This document shows positions 49,871 through 59,045 of a DNA stretch of 64,000 bases, piece by piece (within the stretch, counting starts at the first letter, position 1; the number at the start of each line of letters is the position of its first letter). Below the pieces are notes generated by a model that saw nothing but the letters and a program-made list of their open reading frames with translations, did not search any database and was not told where the DNA came from. The position numbers and the translations under genes are program-made. The stretch is from Streptomyces sp. GQFP (GTDB lineage: Bacteria; Actinomycetota; Actinomycetes; Streptomycetales; Streptomycetaceae): positions 2,232,001-2,296,000 of the forward strand of contig NZ_CP089312.1 of the NCBI RefSeq assembly GCF_021545335.1, given 5' to 3'.

Positions 49871-49949
49871 GGGGCGCGGGGAACTGCGCGACCAGCCACA
49901 ACGCACCCGCAGACAAACAACGCCCCCCCCCGGCGGAGCCTAAAGCGCA
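49871..49949 (-). repeat. dispersed 3'-end repeat, copy 1 (hflX end)
   Basis: The block begins GGGGCGCGGGGAACTGCGCG, continues with ACCAGCCAC, and ends CGGAGCCTAAAGCGCA. It shares its outer sections and order with the block at 56590-56677. The hflX stop codon (read on the minus strand) lies in the last 10 bases, so the repeat forms the end of the gene and its 3' untranslated region. Confidence 0.75.
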
Positions 49950-51436
49950 GCAGCCGCCGGAACATACGGCGACAGATCCGCCGCCAATTCCTCATGCACC
50001 CGCGCCTTGAGCAACGTGCCCTCCGCGGTGTGCTCCTCGGAGATCACCTCGCCCTCGGTGTGGGCACGGGCGACCAGCCCGCCGTGGGTGTACGGCACGA
50101 GCGCCTCGATCTCGACCGAGGGCCGGGGCAGCTCGTTGTCGATCAGCGCGAGCAGCTCGTCGATGCCCTGACCGGTACGAGCGGACACCGCGATGGAACG
50201 CGTCTCCATCCGCATCAGCCGCTGAAGCGTCAACGGGTCCGCCGCGTCCGCCTTGTTGATCACGACGATCTCGGATACGCCGGTGGCACCGACATCCCTG
50301 ATCACCTCGCGCACGGCGGCCAACTGCTCCTCCGGCGCCGGGTGCGAGCCGTCGACCACGTGCAGGATCAGGTCGGAGTCGCCGACCTCCTCCATCGTGG
50401 AGCGGAACGCCTCGACGAGGTGATGCGGCAGGTGCCGTACGAAGCCGACGGTGTCGGCCAGCGTGTAGAGGCGCCCGCCAGGGGTCTCGGTCCGGCGCAC
50501 GGTCGGGTCGAGGGTCGCGAACAGGGAGTTCTCGACCAGCACGCCCGCGCCCGTGAGGCGGTTGAGCAGCGAGGACTTGCCCGCGTTGGTGTAGCCGGCG
50601 ATGGCGACCGAGGGCACCTTGTTGCGCCGGCGCACCTGACGCTGGATGTCGCGGCCGGTCTTCATCTCCGCGATCTCCCGGCGCATCTTCGCCATCTTCT
50701 CGCGGATCCGGCGCCGGTCCGTCTCGATCTTGGTCTCACCGGGACCACGGGTGGCGAGACCGCCGCCCTTGCCGCCGCCCATCTGACGGGACAGCGACTG
50801 ACCCCAGCCTCGCAGCCTCGGCAGCATGTACTGCATCTGCGCGAGCGCGACCTGCGCCTTGCCCTCTCGGGACTTGGCGTGCTGGGCGAAGATGTCGAGG
50901 ATCAGGGCCGTACGGTCGATGACCTTGACCTTGACGACGTCTTCGAGGTGGATCAGCTGGCCCGGGCTCAGCTCACCGTCGCAGATGACCGTGTCGGCGC
51001 CCGTCTCGATGACGATGCCCCGCAGCTCGTTGGCCTTGCCGGAGCCGATGTAGGTGGCCGCGTCGGGCTTGTCGCGGCGCTGGACGACGCCGTCGAGCAC
51101 GAGCGCGCCCGCGGTCTCCGCGAGGGCGGCCAGTTCGGCGAGGGAGTTGTCCGCGTCCTTGATGGTTCCCGTGGTCCACACACCGACGAGCACGACCCGC
51201 TCCAGACGGAGCTGGCGGTACTCGACCTCGGTGACGTCCTCGAGCTCGGTGGAGAGACCTGCCACGCGGCGGAGGGCCGCGCGCTCGGAGCGGTCGAACT
51301 GGTCGCCGTCCCGGTCTCCGTCGATCTCGTGGCTCCAGGCGACATCCTCTTCCATCAGGGCATCGGCCCGAAGACCTTCGGGGTAGGTGTGCGCGAAGCG
51401 CTCAGTGTCCTGGGAAGGGGAAGAAGAGGAGGTCAT
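49940..51436 (-). CDS. hflX: ribosome-associated GTPase HflX
   Basis: This is a 498-residue protein. The N-terminal HflX domain contains LERVVLVGVW, the Gly-rich GGGKGGGLATRGPGETKIETDRRR, and a coiled helix RREIAEMKTGR. The GTPase domain has G1 VAIAGYTNAGKSSLLN, G3 ADTVGFVRHLPH and G4 VINKADAAD. HflX splits or rescues stalled 70S ribosomes under stress. ATG 51436 (MTSSSSPSQDTERF) is chosen for AAGGA just upstream; the frame opens earlier. Its stop lies within a dispersed repeat. Confidence 0.95.
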   Translation of the reverse strand: MTSSSSPSQDTERFAHTYPEGLRADALMEEDVAWSHEIDGDRDGDQFDRSERAALRRVAGLSTELEDVTEVEYRQLRLERVVLVGVWTTGTIKDADNSLAELAALAETAGALVLDGVVQRRDKPDAATYIGSGKANELRGIVIETGADTVICDGELSPGQLIHLEDVVKVKVIDRTALILDIFAQHAKSREGKAQVALAQMQYMLPRLRGWGQSLSRQMGGGKGGGLATRGPGETKIETDRRRIREKMAKMRREIAEMKTGRDIQRQVRRRNKVPSVAIAGYTNAGKSSLLNRLTGAGVLVENSLFATLDPTVRRTETPGGRLYTLADTVGFVRHLPHHLVEAFRSTMEEVGDSDLILHVVDGSHPAPEEQLAAVREVIRDVGATGVSEIVVINKADAADPLTLQRLMRMETRSIAVSARTGQGIDELLALIDNELPRPSVEIEALVPYTHGGLVARAHTEGEVISEEHTAEGTLLKARVHEELAADLSPYVPAAAAL

Positions 51437-51615
51437 TGGGTCCTTACGTCGTTGGGGATTCGGTTGCGGCGACGGATTGCGCGTCGTCACTGCTCACAAC
51501 GCACGAGCGTCCCGGGAGATTCCCGGAACCCGTCCCGTGAGGCCGGGGGCAGCGCCGCCGACCTGACGATGGTCGCACGGCACGCCCCGTCTCGTCACGG
51601 TGTTATTTCGCGGGG

Positions 51616-53070
51616 CTATGTCGCGGACGTGGCGGACTTCCAGTCCGGGTGGCCGGGCATCGGCGGCGTCTTCTCCGCGTACAGCCAGGCCTGGAAGAAC
51701 GCGCTCAGGTCCCGTCCGGCGATGTCGGAGGCGAGGCGCTCGAAGTCGGCGGTGCCCGCGATGCCGTCCTTGTGGAGGCCGACCCATGCCTCCTCGACGC
51801 GCTCGAACGCGGGGCGGCCGATCTCCTGGCGCAGGGCGTAGAGGGCGAGGGCGGCGCCGTCGTAGACGCTCGGGCGGAAGATGCCGATCTTCTGGCCGGG
51901 CTTGGGCGCCTTGGGGGCGGCGGGCGGTCCGCCGGCGGCGCGCCAGCGGTCGGAGGAGCCGTAGGCGGCCTTCATGCGGTCCTCCAGCTTCCGGCCCGCC
52001 TTCTCCTCCGCGTACAGGGCCTCGTACCAGGTGGCGTGTCCTTCGTTGAGCCACAGGTCGGACCAGGTGCGCGGGCTGACGCTGTCGCCGAACCACTGGT
52101 GGGCCAGTTCGTGCACCATGATCGAGTCGACGTACCACTCGGGGAAGGCGGGCTCGGTGAACAGGTCTCTCTCGAAGAGAGAGAGGGTCTGTGTCTCCAG
52201 CTCGAAGCCGGTCGACGCCTCGGCGATGAGCACCCCGTACGTCTCGAACGGGTAGCGGCCGACCTTGCTCTCCATCCACTCGATCTGCGCGGGCGTCTTC
52301 TTCAACCAGCGCTCCAGGAGCACCCGGTCCTTGGTGGGCACGACATCGCGTACGGGCAGCCCGTGCGGTCCGGTGCGGTGCAGCACGGTGGAGCGGCCGA
52401 TGGACACCTGGGCCAGTTCGGTGGCCATGGGGTGCTGGGTGCGATACGTCCAGGTCGTCGCCTTGCCGACCCGGTCGACGCCTGCGGGCAGTCCGTTGGC
52501 GACCGCCGTGTAGCCGTTCGGGGCGGTGACCCTGATGGTGAACATCGCCTTGTCGGAGGGGTGGTCGTTGCACGGGAACACCAGGTGCGCGACATCGGCC
52601 TGGTTGGCCATCGCGAGCCCGTCCTTGGTGCGGACCCAGCCCCCGTCCCGGTCGGGCGCGGACACGGGATCACTGGTGTGCCGCACGGTGATCCGCATCC
52701 AGCTCCCGGCGGGCAGCGCCGCCCGGGGCGTCACCACCAGGTCCTCGCCCGCACTGGCGAACGACGCCGGTTCACCGTCGACCTCGACCGCCTCGACCTT
52801 CCCGTGGGAGAAGTCGAGGTTGACCTGTTCGAGCGGGGCGGTCGTCCAGGCGTCGATGGTCGTGACGGCGGACAGCGGCTTGCTGTTGGTTCCGGGGTAG
52901 CTGAAGGCCAGGTCGTACGACGCCACGTCGTACCCGGGGTTGCCCAGGTGCGGGAAGAGGCGGTCGCCGACGCCCAAGGGTGCCGCGGGGGCACTCGCGG
53001 CGACGAGACAGACGGAGACGGCGGAGGCGAGCAGCGCCGACGTGAACCGGGTACGGGGGTTGAGCAGCAT
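51616..53070 (-). CDS. secreted M1-family zinc metallopeptidase
   Basis: This 484-residue protein has an N-terminal signal peptide ending near SAPAAPLG. The M1 zinc site is present: IMVHELAHQWFGDSV (HExxH), then LWLNEGHATWYE with the third ligand Glu. The usual GxMEN exopeptidase motif appears as ASTGFELETQT, so N-terminal amine recognition may be altered. Only the N-terminal and catalytic domains are present; it is shorter than full aminopeptidase N. It is secreted, probably with a broad peptide substrate range. Confidence 0.9.
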   Translation of the reverse strand: MLLNPRTRFTSALLASAVSVCLVAASAPAAPLGVGDRLFPHLGNPGYDVASYDLAFSYPGTNSKPLSAVTTIDAWTTAPLEQVNLDFSHGKVEAVEVDGEPASFASAGEDLVVTPRAALPAGSWMRITVRHTSDPVSAPDRDGGWVRTKDGLAMANQADVAHLVFPCNDHPSDKAMFTIRVTAPNGYTAVANGLPAGVDRVGKATTWTYRTQHPMATELAQVSIGRSTVLHRTGPHGLPVRDVVPTKDRVLLERWLKKTPAQIEWMESKVGRYPFETYGVLIAEASTGFELETQTLSLFERDLFTEPAFPEWYVDSIMVHELAHQWFGDSVSPRTWSDLWLNEGHATWYEALYAEEKAGRKLEDRMKAAYGSSDRWRAAGGPPAAPKAPKPGQKIGIFRPSVYDGAALALYALRQEIGRPAFERVEEAWVGLHKDGIAGTADFERLASDIAGRDLSAFFQAWLYAEKTPPMPGHPDWKSATSAT

Positions 53071-53139
53071 GCACCACGGCTACCAGCGCCCGCCCGCCGG
53101 ACGACGGCGACTCGCGCCGGTCCCACCCGAACGGGTACC

Positions 53140-55389
53140 TCAGGGAACCGCCACGTGATGCTGCGCCCGGCTCACGTCGTACACGCCCGGCACATTGCGC
53201 ATGGCCCGCATGAGGGCCGGAAGGTGCGCCGCGTCCGGGAGTTGGAGCGTGTAGGTGTGGCGTACGCGCTGCTGGCTGGGGGGTTCGACGGTCGCCGAGA
53301 CGATCGCGACGCCCTCCAGGGCGATGGCCTCGGTGAGGTCGGCCAGCAGATGGGGCCGCCCGAACGATTCGGCGACGAGGGTGACCCGGGCCTCGGTGGT
53401 GTCCCCCCAGTGCACACCGACCTCCGCGCGCCCCGTGCTCTTCATACGCGCCACCCCGGCGCACTCCACGCGGTGGACGGTCACCACTCCCCCGCGCACG
53501 GCGAAGCCGGTGACCTCGTCGGGCGGTACGGGCGTACAGCAGCCGGCGAGTCGTACGGTCGCCCCGGGCTGGTCGACGACGGCGGTCGCGGCGGCAGGGG
53601 AGGCATCCGGGGCAGCGCTGGAGCCGTCCTGTGCGGGACGGGCGCCGGCGGCCTCACGGGCGGGCTCCGCGGGTGTCTCCTCGGCCTCCGGGAGGTCGCC
53701 GGAGGTCTCCGGACCGTCCGTCGGTTCGTCGTGTGTCGGATGGGCGGCGAGCCAGCGCTGGATGGCGATCCTGGCGACAGGTGTGTGCGCGTGCTCCAGC
53801 CACTCCCTGGAGGGCTCGGAGGCCGGGTCCTGCCCCATGAGGAGCTGGACCGTGTCGCCGTCCCGCAGGACCGTGCTCAGCGTCGCCAGTCGGCCGTTGA
53901 CCCGGGCGCCGATGCAGGCGTGCGCGTCCTCGCCGTACTGCGCGTAGGCCGCGTCCACGCAGCTCGCGCCCTCGGGGAGCCCGAGCGAGCCGCCGTCGGC
54001 CCGGAAGACGGTGATCTCGCGGTCCTGGGCGAGGTCCTCGCGCAGGGTGGACCAGAAGGTGTCGGGGTCGGGCGCGGCCTCCTGCCAGTCGAGCAGCCGG
54101 GAGAGCCAGCCGGGCCTGGTGGGGTCAATGCGCTCGCCGTCGCCTTCGAGGTCGGCCCGCGCCCCGTCGCCGTCGGTCTGCTCCTCCGAAGGAGGAGCGT
54201 AGGGATTGCCGAGCGCGATCACACCGGCCTCGGCGGCCTTGTGCATCTGGTGCGTACGGATGAGGACTTCGGCGACCTGACCGTCCTTGCGGGCGACGGC
54301 CGTGTGCAGCGACTGGTACAGGTTGAACTTGGGGACCGCGATGAAGTCCTTGAACTCCGAGACGACGGGCGTCATGCACGTGTGCAGCTCGCCCAGTACG
54401 CCGTAGCAGTCGGCGTCCTCGTTGACGAGGACGAGGACCCGCCCGAAGTCGGAGCCGCGCAGTGTGCCGCGTTTGCGCGCCGTCCGGTGCAGGGACACGA
54501 AGTGCCGTGGCCGGATGAGGACTTCGGCCTGGATCCCCGAATCGCGCAGTACCGCGCGCACCTCGTCGGCGATCTCCGCGAGCGGGTCGTCCGCGCGGGA
54601 GGCGTTGTTGACGATCAACTCCCGGGTGTGCTGGTACTCCTCGGGGTGCAGGATCGCGAAGACTAGGTCTTCCAGTTCGGTCTTGAGCGCCTGGACGCCG
54701 AGCCGTTCGGCGAGCGGGATGAGCACGTCCCGGGTGACCTTGGCGATGCGTTCCTGCTTCTCGGGGCGCATCACGCCCAGGGTGCGCATGTTGTGCAGCC
54801 GGTCGGCGAGTTTGATCGACATCACGCGGACGTCGTTCCCGGTGGCGACGAGCATCTTGCGGAAGGTCTCGGGCTCGGCGGCGGCGCCGTAGTCGACCTT
54901 CTCCAGCTTCGTCACACCGTCGACGATGAAGCGGACCTCGGCGCCGAACTCCTCGCCGACCTGATCCAGCGTCACATCGGTGTCCTCGACGGTGTCGTGG
55001 AGCAGAGACGCCGTCAAGGTCGTGGTCTCCGCGCCGAGTTCGGCGAGGATCAGGGTCACGGCGAGCGGGTGCGTGATGTACGGCTCGCCGCTCTTGCGCA
55101 TCTGGCCGCGGTGCGAGGACTCGGCCAGGACGTAGGCCCGGCGCAGCGGATCCAGGTCGGCGTCGGGGTGGTGGGCGCGGTGCGCCTCGGCGACGTGGCC
55201 GATGGCGTCGGGCAGCCGGTCGCGGGTGGCGGAGCCGAGGAAGGCCGCTCTGCCCAGCCTGCGCAGGTCGATCCGGGGGCGGGCCCGTCGGCGGGGCGCG
55301 GGAGTCCCCCCTTGCTCCAGCGAGACCGCGAGCTTGGGCGAGGACGTCACAGCACCTGGGCTCGCGGGATTCGTGGCCTCCGCACTCAT
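53140..55389 (-). CDS. rshA: RelA/SpoT homologue RshA
   Basis: This is a 749-residue protein with an HD hydrolase domain (SLLHDTVEDTDVTLDQVGEE, KLADRLHNMRTLG) at about 80-270. A synthetase domain follows (RPRHFVSLHRTARKR, SEFKDFIAVPKFNLYQSLHTAV), then a TGS domain (VFRADGGSLGLPEGASCVDAAY) and a C-terminal ACT domain. It makes and/or degrades (p)ppGpp. The synthetase motif has RPRH where RelA has RPKH, and other changes, suggesting reduced synthesis. ATG 55389 is fixed by GGAGGT upstream. The location beside dapF/miaA marks it as the second Streptomyces homologue, not RelA itself. Confidence 0.9.
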   Translation of the reverse strand: MSAEATNPASPGAVTSSPKLAVSLEQGGTPAPRRRARPRIDLRRLGRAAFLGSATRDRLPDAIGHVAEAHRAHHPDADLDPLRRAYVLAESSHRGQMRKSGEPYITHPLAVTLILAELGAETTTLTASLLHDTVEDTDVTLDQVGEEFGAEVRFIVDGVTKLEKVDYGAAAEPETFRKMLVATGNDVRVMSIKLADRLHNMRTLGVMRPEKQERIAKVTRDVLIPLAERLGVQALKTELEDLVFAILHPEEYQHTRELIVNNASRADDPLAEIADEVRAVLRDSGIQAEVLIRPRHFVSLHRTARKRGTLRGSDFGRVLVLVNEDADCYGVLGELHTCMTPVVSEFKDFIAVPKFNLYQSLHTAVARKDGQVAEVLIRTHQMHKAAEAGVIALGNPYAPPSEEQTDGDGARADLEGDGERIDPTRPGWLSRLLDWQEAAPDPDTFWSTLREDLAQDREITVFRADGGSLGLPEGASCVDAAYAQYGEDAHACIGARVNGRLATLSTVLRDGDTVQLLMGQDPASEPSREWLEHAHTPVARIAIQRWLAAHPTHDEPTDGPETSGDLPEAEETPAEPAREAAGARPAQDGSSAAPDASPAAATAVVDQPGATVRLAGCCTPVPPDEVTGFAVRGGVVTVHRVECAGVARMKSTGRAEVGVHWGDTTEARVTLVAESFGRPHLLADLTEAIALEGVAIVSATVEPPSQQRVRHTYTLQLPDAAHLPALMRAMRNVPGVYDVSRAQHHVAVP

Positions 55390-55686
55390 GGGCACCTCCG
55401 GCTACCTGGACCGGCGGACGGGATGCCCCATGGCGGACGGCGGCTCAGGGGATGACGTTGTTCCCCCGTCCGGGCCGGTGCTTGATGCTACCGAGCCCAC
55501 CACGCGCGACTGACCACCTCTCGTCGAGCGTGAAACGGATCACCCATTCGAGCGACGGTTCGAGGGCCTGTGCATTCGAGCCACCCGACCTGCGATCGAC
55601 CTCGTTTCCGAGTCATGGAGGGCCACAGGACTACGGTTCCACGGCGCACAGGCCCCGTGGGCTGCGATGCCCGACCACCACCCGCT

Positions 55687-56556
55687 TCACTTCACCGCGG
55701 TTTCCAGCCACTCCGCATCGATCTCGCCCTCGGCGACGATCACCGCGGGACCGGTCATCTCGATCTCGCCGTCGGCCCGCTCGGTGATCACCAGGCGCCC
55801 GCCGGGCACATCGACGGTGTACGTCACCGGGGCCCCGGTCACGGCCGGGTCCGCGCCGTCGCGCCGAGCGGCGGCCACGGCGACGGCACACGCGCCCGTG
55901 CCGCACGAGCGGGTCTCACCGGCCCCGCGTTCGTGCACGCGGAACGCGACATGACGCGGGCCGCGGTCGACCACGAACTCGACGTTGACCCCGTCCGGGT
56001 AGACGGAGGCGGGGCTGAACGGCGGCACGGTGAACAGGTCGCCCGCGTGCGCGAGATCGTCCACGAAGGCGACCGCGTGCGGGTTGCCCATGTTGACGTT
56101 CCGCGCGGGCCAGGCGTGCTCCCCCACCCGTACAGTGACCTCCCCTTCGGGGAGGAGGGCCTTGCCCATGCCGACGGTGACGTCGCCCTCCTTGGCGAGG
56201 TGCACGCTCTTCACGCCCCCGCGCGTGGCGATGGCGATGTCCCCTTCGGCGACATGTCCGGCCCGCTGGAGATAGCGCGCGAAGACCCGCACCCCGTTGC
56301 CGCACATCTCGGCGATCGAGCCGTCGCCGTTGCGGTAGTCCATGAACCACTCCGCCTCGCCCGCCATGCCCCTGGCCTCGGGATGCGCGGCGGACCGCAC
56401 GACGTGCAGCAGTCCGTCACCCCCGATGCCCGCACGCCGGTCGCACAGGGCGGCGACGGCGGCCGGGGAGAGGTCGATGAGGTTCTCGGGGTCGGGGACG
56501 ATCACGAAGTCGTTCTCGGTCCCATGGCCCTTGAGGAAGGCGATGCTCGTGCTCAT
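55687..56556 (-). CDS. dapF: diaminopimelate epimerase
   Basis: This 289-residue enzyme converts LL- to meso-diaminopimelate for lysine and peptidoglycan. The two catalytic cysteines are in AEMCGNGVR and RSCGTGACA; substrate-binding GNPHAVAFVDD is also present. Streptomyces walls carry LL-diaminopimelate, so this enzyme mainly feeds lysine synthesis. ATG 56556 (MSTSIAFLKGHGTENDF) is the family start, although GAGGG abuts it closely. The dapF-miaA-miaB neighbourhood is conserved in actinobacteria. Confidence 0.95.
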   Translation of the reverse strand: MSTSIAFLKGHGTENDFVIVPDPENLIDLSPAAVAALCDRRAGIGGDGLLHVVRSAAHPEARGMAGEAEWFMDYRNGDGSIAEMCGNGVRVFARYLQRAGHVAEGDIAIATRGGVKSVHLAKEGDVTVGMGKALLPEGEVTVRVGEHAWPARNVNMGNPHAVAFVDDLAHAGDLFTVPPFSPASVYPDGVNVEFVVDRGPRHVAFRVHERGAGETRSCGTGACAVAVAAARRDGADPAVTGAPVTYTVDVPGGRLVITERADGEIEMTGPAVIVAEGEIDAEWLETAVK

Positions 56557-56589
56557 CCCTCGATCGTACGGGGTGGGGGCGCCCCGATA

Positions 56590-56677
56590 GGGGCGCGGGG
56601 AACTGCGCGCCCAGCCACGACGGCGCCGCAGCGAACACACGAGCCCTCTCGGCCCCTCCAGCGGAGCGCTTAGCGCA
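56590..56677 (-). repeat. dispersed 3'-end repeat, copy 2 (membrane protein gene end)
   Basis: The block begins GGGGCGCGGGGAACTGCGCG, then CCCAGCCAC, and ends GCGGAGCGCTTAGCGCA. It aligns with 49871-49949 along its length, with a longer centre. As in copy 1, the stop codon of the minus-strand gene (56670) falls in the terminal part. Confidence 0.75.
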
Positions 56678-57161
56678 ACCGGGCCACTCGCCACACAGCG
56701 AGCACGATCACGACGGCCCCCATCACGACGTACGCCAGCACGACCCGCCAGTCCCGCCGGCGGCCGTCACCCAGCCCAGGTGCCGTGTAGCCCACCCTGC
56801 GGGCGGCCATCATGCCCCAGCCCGCGGCGCAGGAGCAGATGAGCAACCCCAGCATGGCGATGACCGCTCCGCTGTCGCCGAAGTCGAACGCCAGCGGGAA
56901 GGCGAACATCAGGGAGCCGAGCGCGGCCAGGACCACGATCGGGGCGAGCTGCCAGATACGCAGACGGCGCTGCGGGCGCAGCTCGACCTCGACCTCGGGC
57001 CCGAGGAACATCTCGTCCGGTTCGGGTCCGTCGGCGGTCACGCCGCCCTGGGTGTCGTCGGGCCCGTCCGGGCTCAGACGGTCCTCGCCCTGTTCCGTTT
57101 CGCCACCGTCACCGGTGACGTGTCCCGCGCCTTGTGCGGTGTCGCGAGGGCCGGCCTCCAT
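56670..57161 (-). CDS. small membrane protein, function unknown
   Basis: This protein is about 163 residues. An acidic, Gly-rich N-terminal half precedes three hydrophobic segments: LAPIVVLAALGSLMFAFPLAF, VIAMLGLLICSCAAGWGMMA and VVLAYVVMGAVVIVLAVW. The cytoplasmic N-terminus has many Asp/Glu, so it may be disordered. ATG 57161 is chosen because GGGAGGG lies about 9 bases upstream; GTG 57167 is a close alternative. It lies between miaA and dapF on the same strand. No family is recognised. Confidence 0.65.
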   Translation of the reverse strand: MEAGPRDTAQGAGHVTGDGGETEQGEDRLSPDGPDDTQGGVTADGPEPDEMFLGPEVEVELRPQRRLRIWQLAPIVVLAALGSLMFAFPLAFDFGDSGAVIAMLGLLICSCAAGWGMMAARRVGYTAPGLGDGRRRDWRVVLAYVVMGAVVIVLAVWRVARLR

Positions 57162-57269
57162 CGCCACGCGCCCTCCCAACTCGGACTCCACTTGGTCGAT
57201 CGAAGCTCGATGATGGCACGGCGCCGGAGGCCTGGATGACGGCCGGAGCGTCCCGATGCCATGACGTGA

Positions 57270-58208
57270 TCAGGCTGTGACCGGTCGTTCGACCAACGCC
57301 AGTGCGAGGCCCGGAAGTTCTGTGAGATCCGCCGCAGCCCCACTGAGCCAGTGCACCCGGGGATCGCGTCTGAACCATGAATCCTGACGGCGCGCGAAGC
57401 GTTTGGTGGCGCGCACGGTCTCCGCACGCGCGTCGTCCTCGCCGTACTCCCCCGCGAGCGCCGCGAGCACCTGCTGGTAGCCCAGCGCGCGCGATGCCGT
57501 GAGCCCCTCGCGCAGGCCGTGCGCCTCCAGCGCGCGCACCTCGTCCATGAGCCCCGCCGCCCACATCCGGTCGACCCGGCGCGCGATGCGCTCGTCCAGC
57601 TCGGGGCGGGACACGTCGACGCCGATCTGGACGGTGTCGTACACGGAGTCGTGGCCCGGGAGGTTGGCGGTGAAGGGCTTGCCGGTGATCTCGATGACCT
57701 CCAGGGCCCGGACGATACGGCGGCCGTTGCTGGGCAGGATCGCGAGCGCGGCCTCGGGGTCGGCGGCGGCCAGCCGGGCGTGCAGGGCGCCGGAGCCGCG
57801 CAGGGCCAGCTCCTCCTCCAGGCGGGCCCTGACCTCGGGATCGGTGCCGGGGAACTCCAGGTTGTCGACGGCTCCACGGACGTACAGACCGGAGCCGCCG
57901 ACCAGGACCGGCCAGCGGCCCTCGGCGAGCAGTGCGTCGATCCGCTCGCGTGCGAGGCGCTGGTACTCGGCGACGCTGGCCGCGACGGTCACGTCCCAGA
58001 TGTCGAGGAGGTGGTGCGGGACGCCTCCGCGTTCCTCGGGCGTCAGCTTGGCGGTACCGATGTCCATCCCTCGGTAGAGCTGCATCGAGTCGGCGTTGAC
58101 GACCTCCCCGCCGAGACGCTGGGCCAGGAAGACGCCCAGATCGGACTTTCCGGCTGCGGTGGGGCCGACGACGGCGATGACTCGGGGGGAGGGGGGTGTG
58201 CTGCTCAC
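57270..58208 (-). CDS. miaA: tRNA dimethylallyltransferase
   Basis: This 312-residue enzyme adds dimethylallyl to A37 of tRNAs reading UNN codons. It has P-loop VVGPTAAGKSDLGV, the DSMQ motif VVNADSMQLYRGMDIGTAK, WPVLVGGSGLYVRG and the C-terminal RATKRFARRQDSWFRRD. MiaB, encoded 1.9 kb upstream on the same strand, acts on its product. In Streptomyces miaA is linked to translation of the rare Leu codon UUA. The start is GTG 58208 with GGGG upstream; a longer frame exists but is not conserved. Confidence 0.95.
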   Translation of the reverse strand: MSSTPPSPRVIAVVGPTAAGKSDLGVFLAQRLGGEVVNADSMQLYRGMDIGTAKLTPEERGGVPHHLLDIWDVTVAASVAEYQRLARERIDALLAEGRWPVLVGGSGLYVRGAVDNLEFPGTDPEVRARLEEELALRGSGALHARLAAADPEAALAILPSNGRRIVRALEVIEITGKPFTANLPGHDSVYDTVQIGVDVSRPELDERIARRVDRMWAAGLMDEVRALEAHGLREGLTASRALGYQQVLAALAGEYGEDDARAETVRATKRFARRQDSWFRRDPRVHWLSGAAADLTELPGLALALVERPVTA

Positions 58209-58389
58209 TGCCCCAGTCTCCCAAACCCGGGACCCCTCCTCGAACGAGTTACGTGACGGTGGGTGTCCGGGGTCGTTGCCAGTTGCGAGGTTCGCGCCGC
58301 CGGATTCGGGAGGCGGTGACGGGGGCGACGCAAACGGACGCACCGGGCGACGCGGGATTTCGCCCGCACGAGTAACGTATGGAGTGGAT

Positions 58390-58665
58390 ATGGGCGTTTT
58401 TGCACGGTTTCTTGGACGGTCGAAGACCGCGGAAGAGGCGTCGGCCGCCGAGGAGCAGTCCGTCGCGGTGACGGACGAGGCCGCGGCGGAGGAGACGGAA
58501 GTGGCGAAGGGGTCGCCCGAGGCCGGCAGCGGTGCCGGGACGGAGAGTACGGCGGAGAAGCCGGAAGCCGTGGCCGTGGCCGCCACCGAGGGCGTCGAGA
58601 TCCCCAAGCAGCAGTCCGCCGAGGAAGCCGCCGACAGCGAGGCCGGTGAGGGCGCCCGCAAGTGA
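58390..58665 (+). CDS. small acidic protein, function unknown
   Basis: This is a 91-residue protein. After MGVFARFLGRSKTAEE it is almost entirely Ala, Glu, Val, Thr and Ser, with no hydrophobic segment; it is probably disordered. ATG 58390 follows GGAG. Only 23 bases separate it from the next gene on the same strand, an antitoxin-like protein, so they are likely co-transcribed. A similar N-terminal pattern MG(V/L)(F/L) occurs in both, possibly a coincidence. No function is assigned. Confidence 0.6.
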   Translation: MGVFARFLGRSKTAEEASAAEEQSVAVTDEAAAEETEVAKGSPEAGSGAGTESTAEKPEAVAVAATEGVEIPKQQSAEEAADSEAGEGARK

Positions 58666-58688
58666 CTGCCCGCGAGGGAAGGTGAACC

Positions 58689-58961
58689 ATGGGCCTGCTG
58701 GACAGTTTGAAGGCGAAGCTCGCCCCGGCCAAGGACAAGGTCTCGGACCTCGCGCAGCAGCACGGGGACAAGATCGAACGGGGTCTCGACAAGGCCGCGA
58801 AGGTGGTCGACGACAAGACCAAGGGCAAGTACAGCGACAAGATCCATACGGGCACCGACAAGGCGAAGGGCGCCGTGGACCGTATCGCGCACAAGGACGG
58901 TGACACCACCCGGGACGACACGTTCACGCCGCCCCCGGACGCACCACCGCCGGCTTCCTGA
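58689..58961 (+). CDS. MT0933-like antitoxin family protein
   Basis: This 90-residue protein begins MGLLDSLKAKLAPAKDKVSD, with later KIERGLDKAAKVVDDKTKGKYSDKI, rich in Lys, Asp and Ala. It matches the MT0933 antitoxin-like family (mycobacterial Rv0909). No cognate toxin (Rv0910-like) lies next to it. Its only neighbour on the same strand is the acidic 91-residue protein. An antitoxin role is by family name only; many Streptomyces members lack toxins and may be general stress proteins. Confidence 0.7.
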   Translation: MGLLDSLKAKLAPAKDKVSDLAQQHGDKIERGLDKAAKVVDDKTKGKYSDKIHTGTDKAKGAVDRIAHKDGDTTRDDTFTPPPDAPPPAS

Positions 58962-59045
58962 CCGGCACCGACAGCACCATCGCACGACATCGGCGGACGG
59001 CCGCGGAGCAGACGCTCCCGGCCGTCCGCCGCGTCCGTACGCCCT

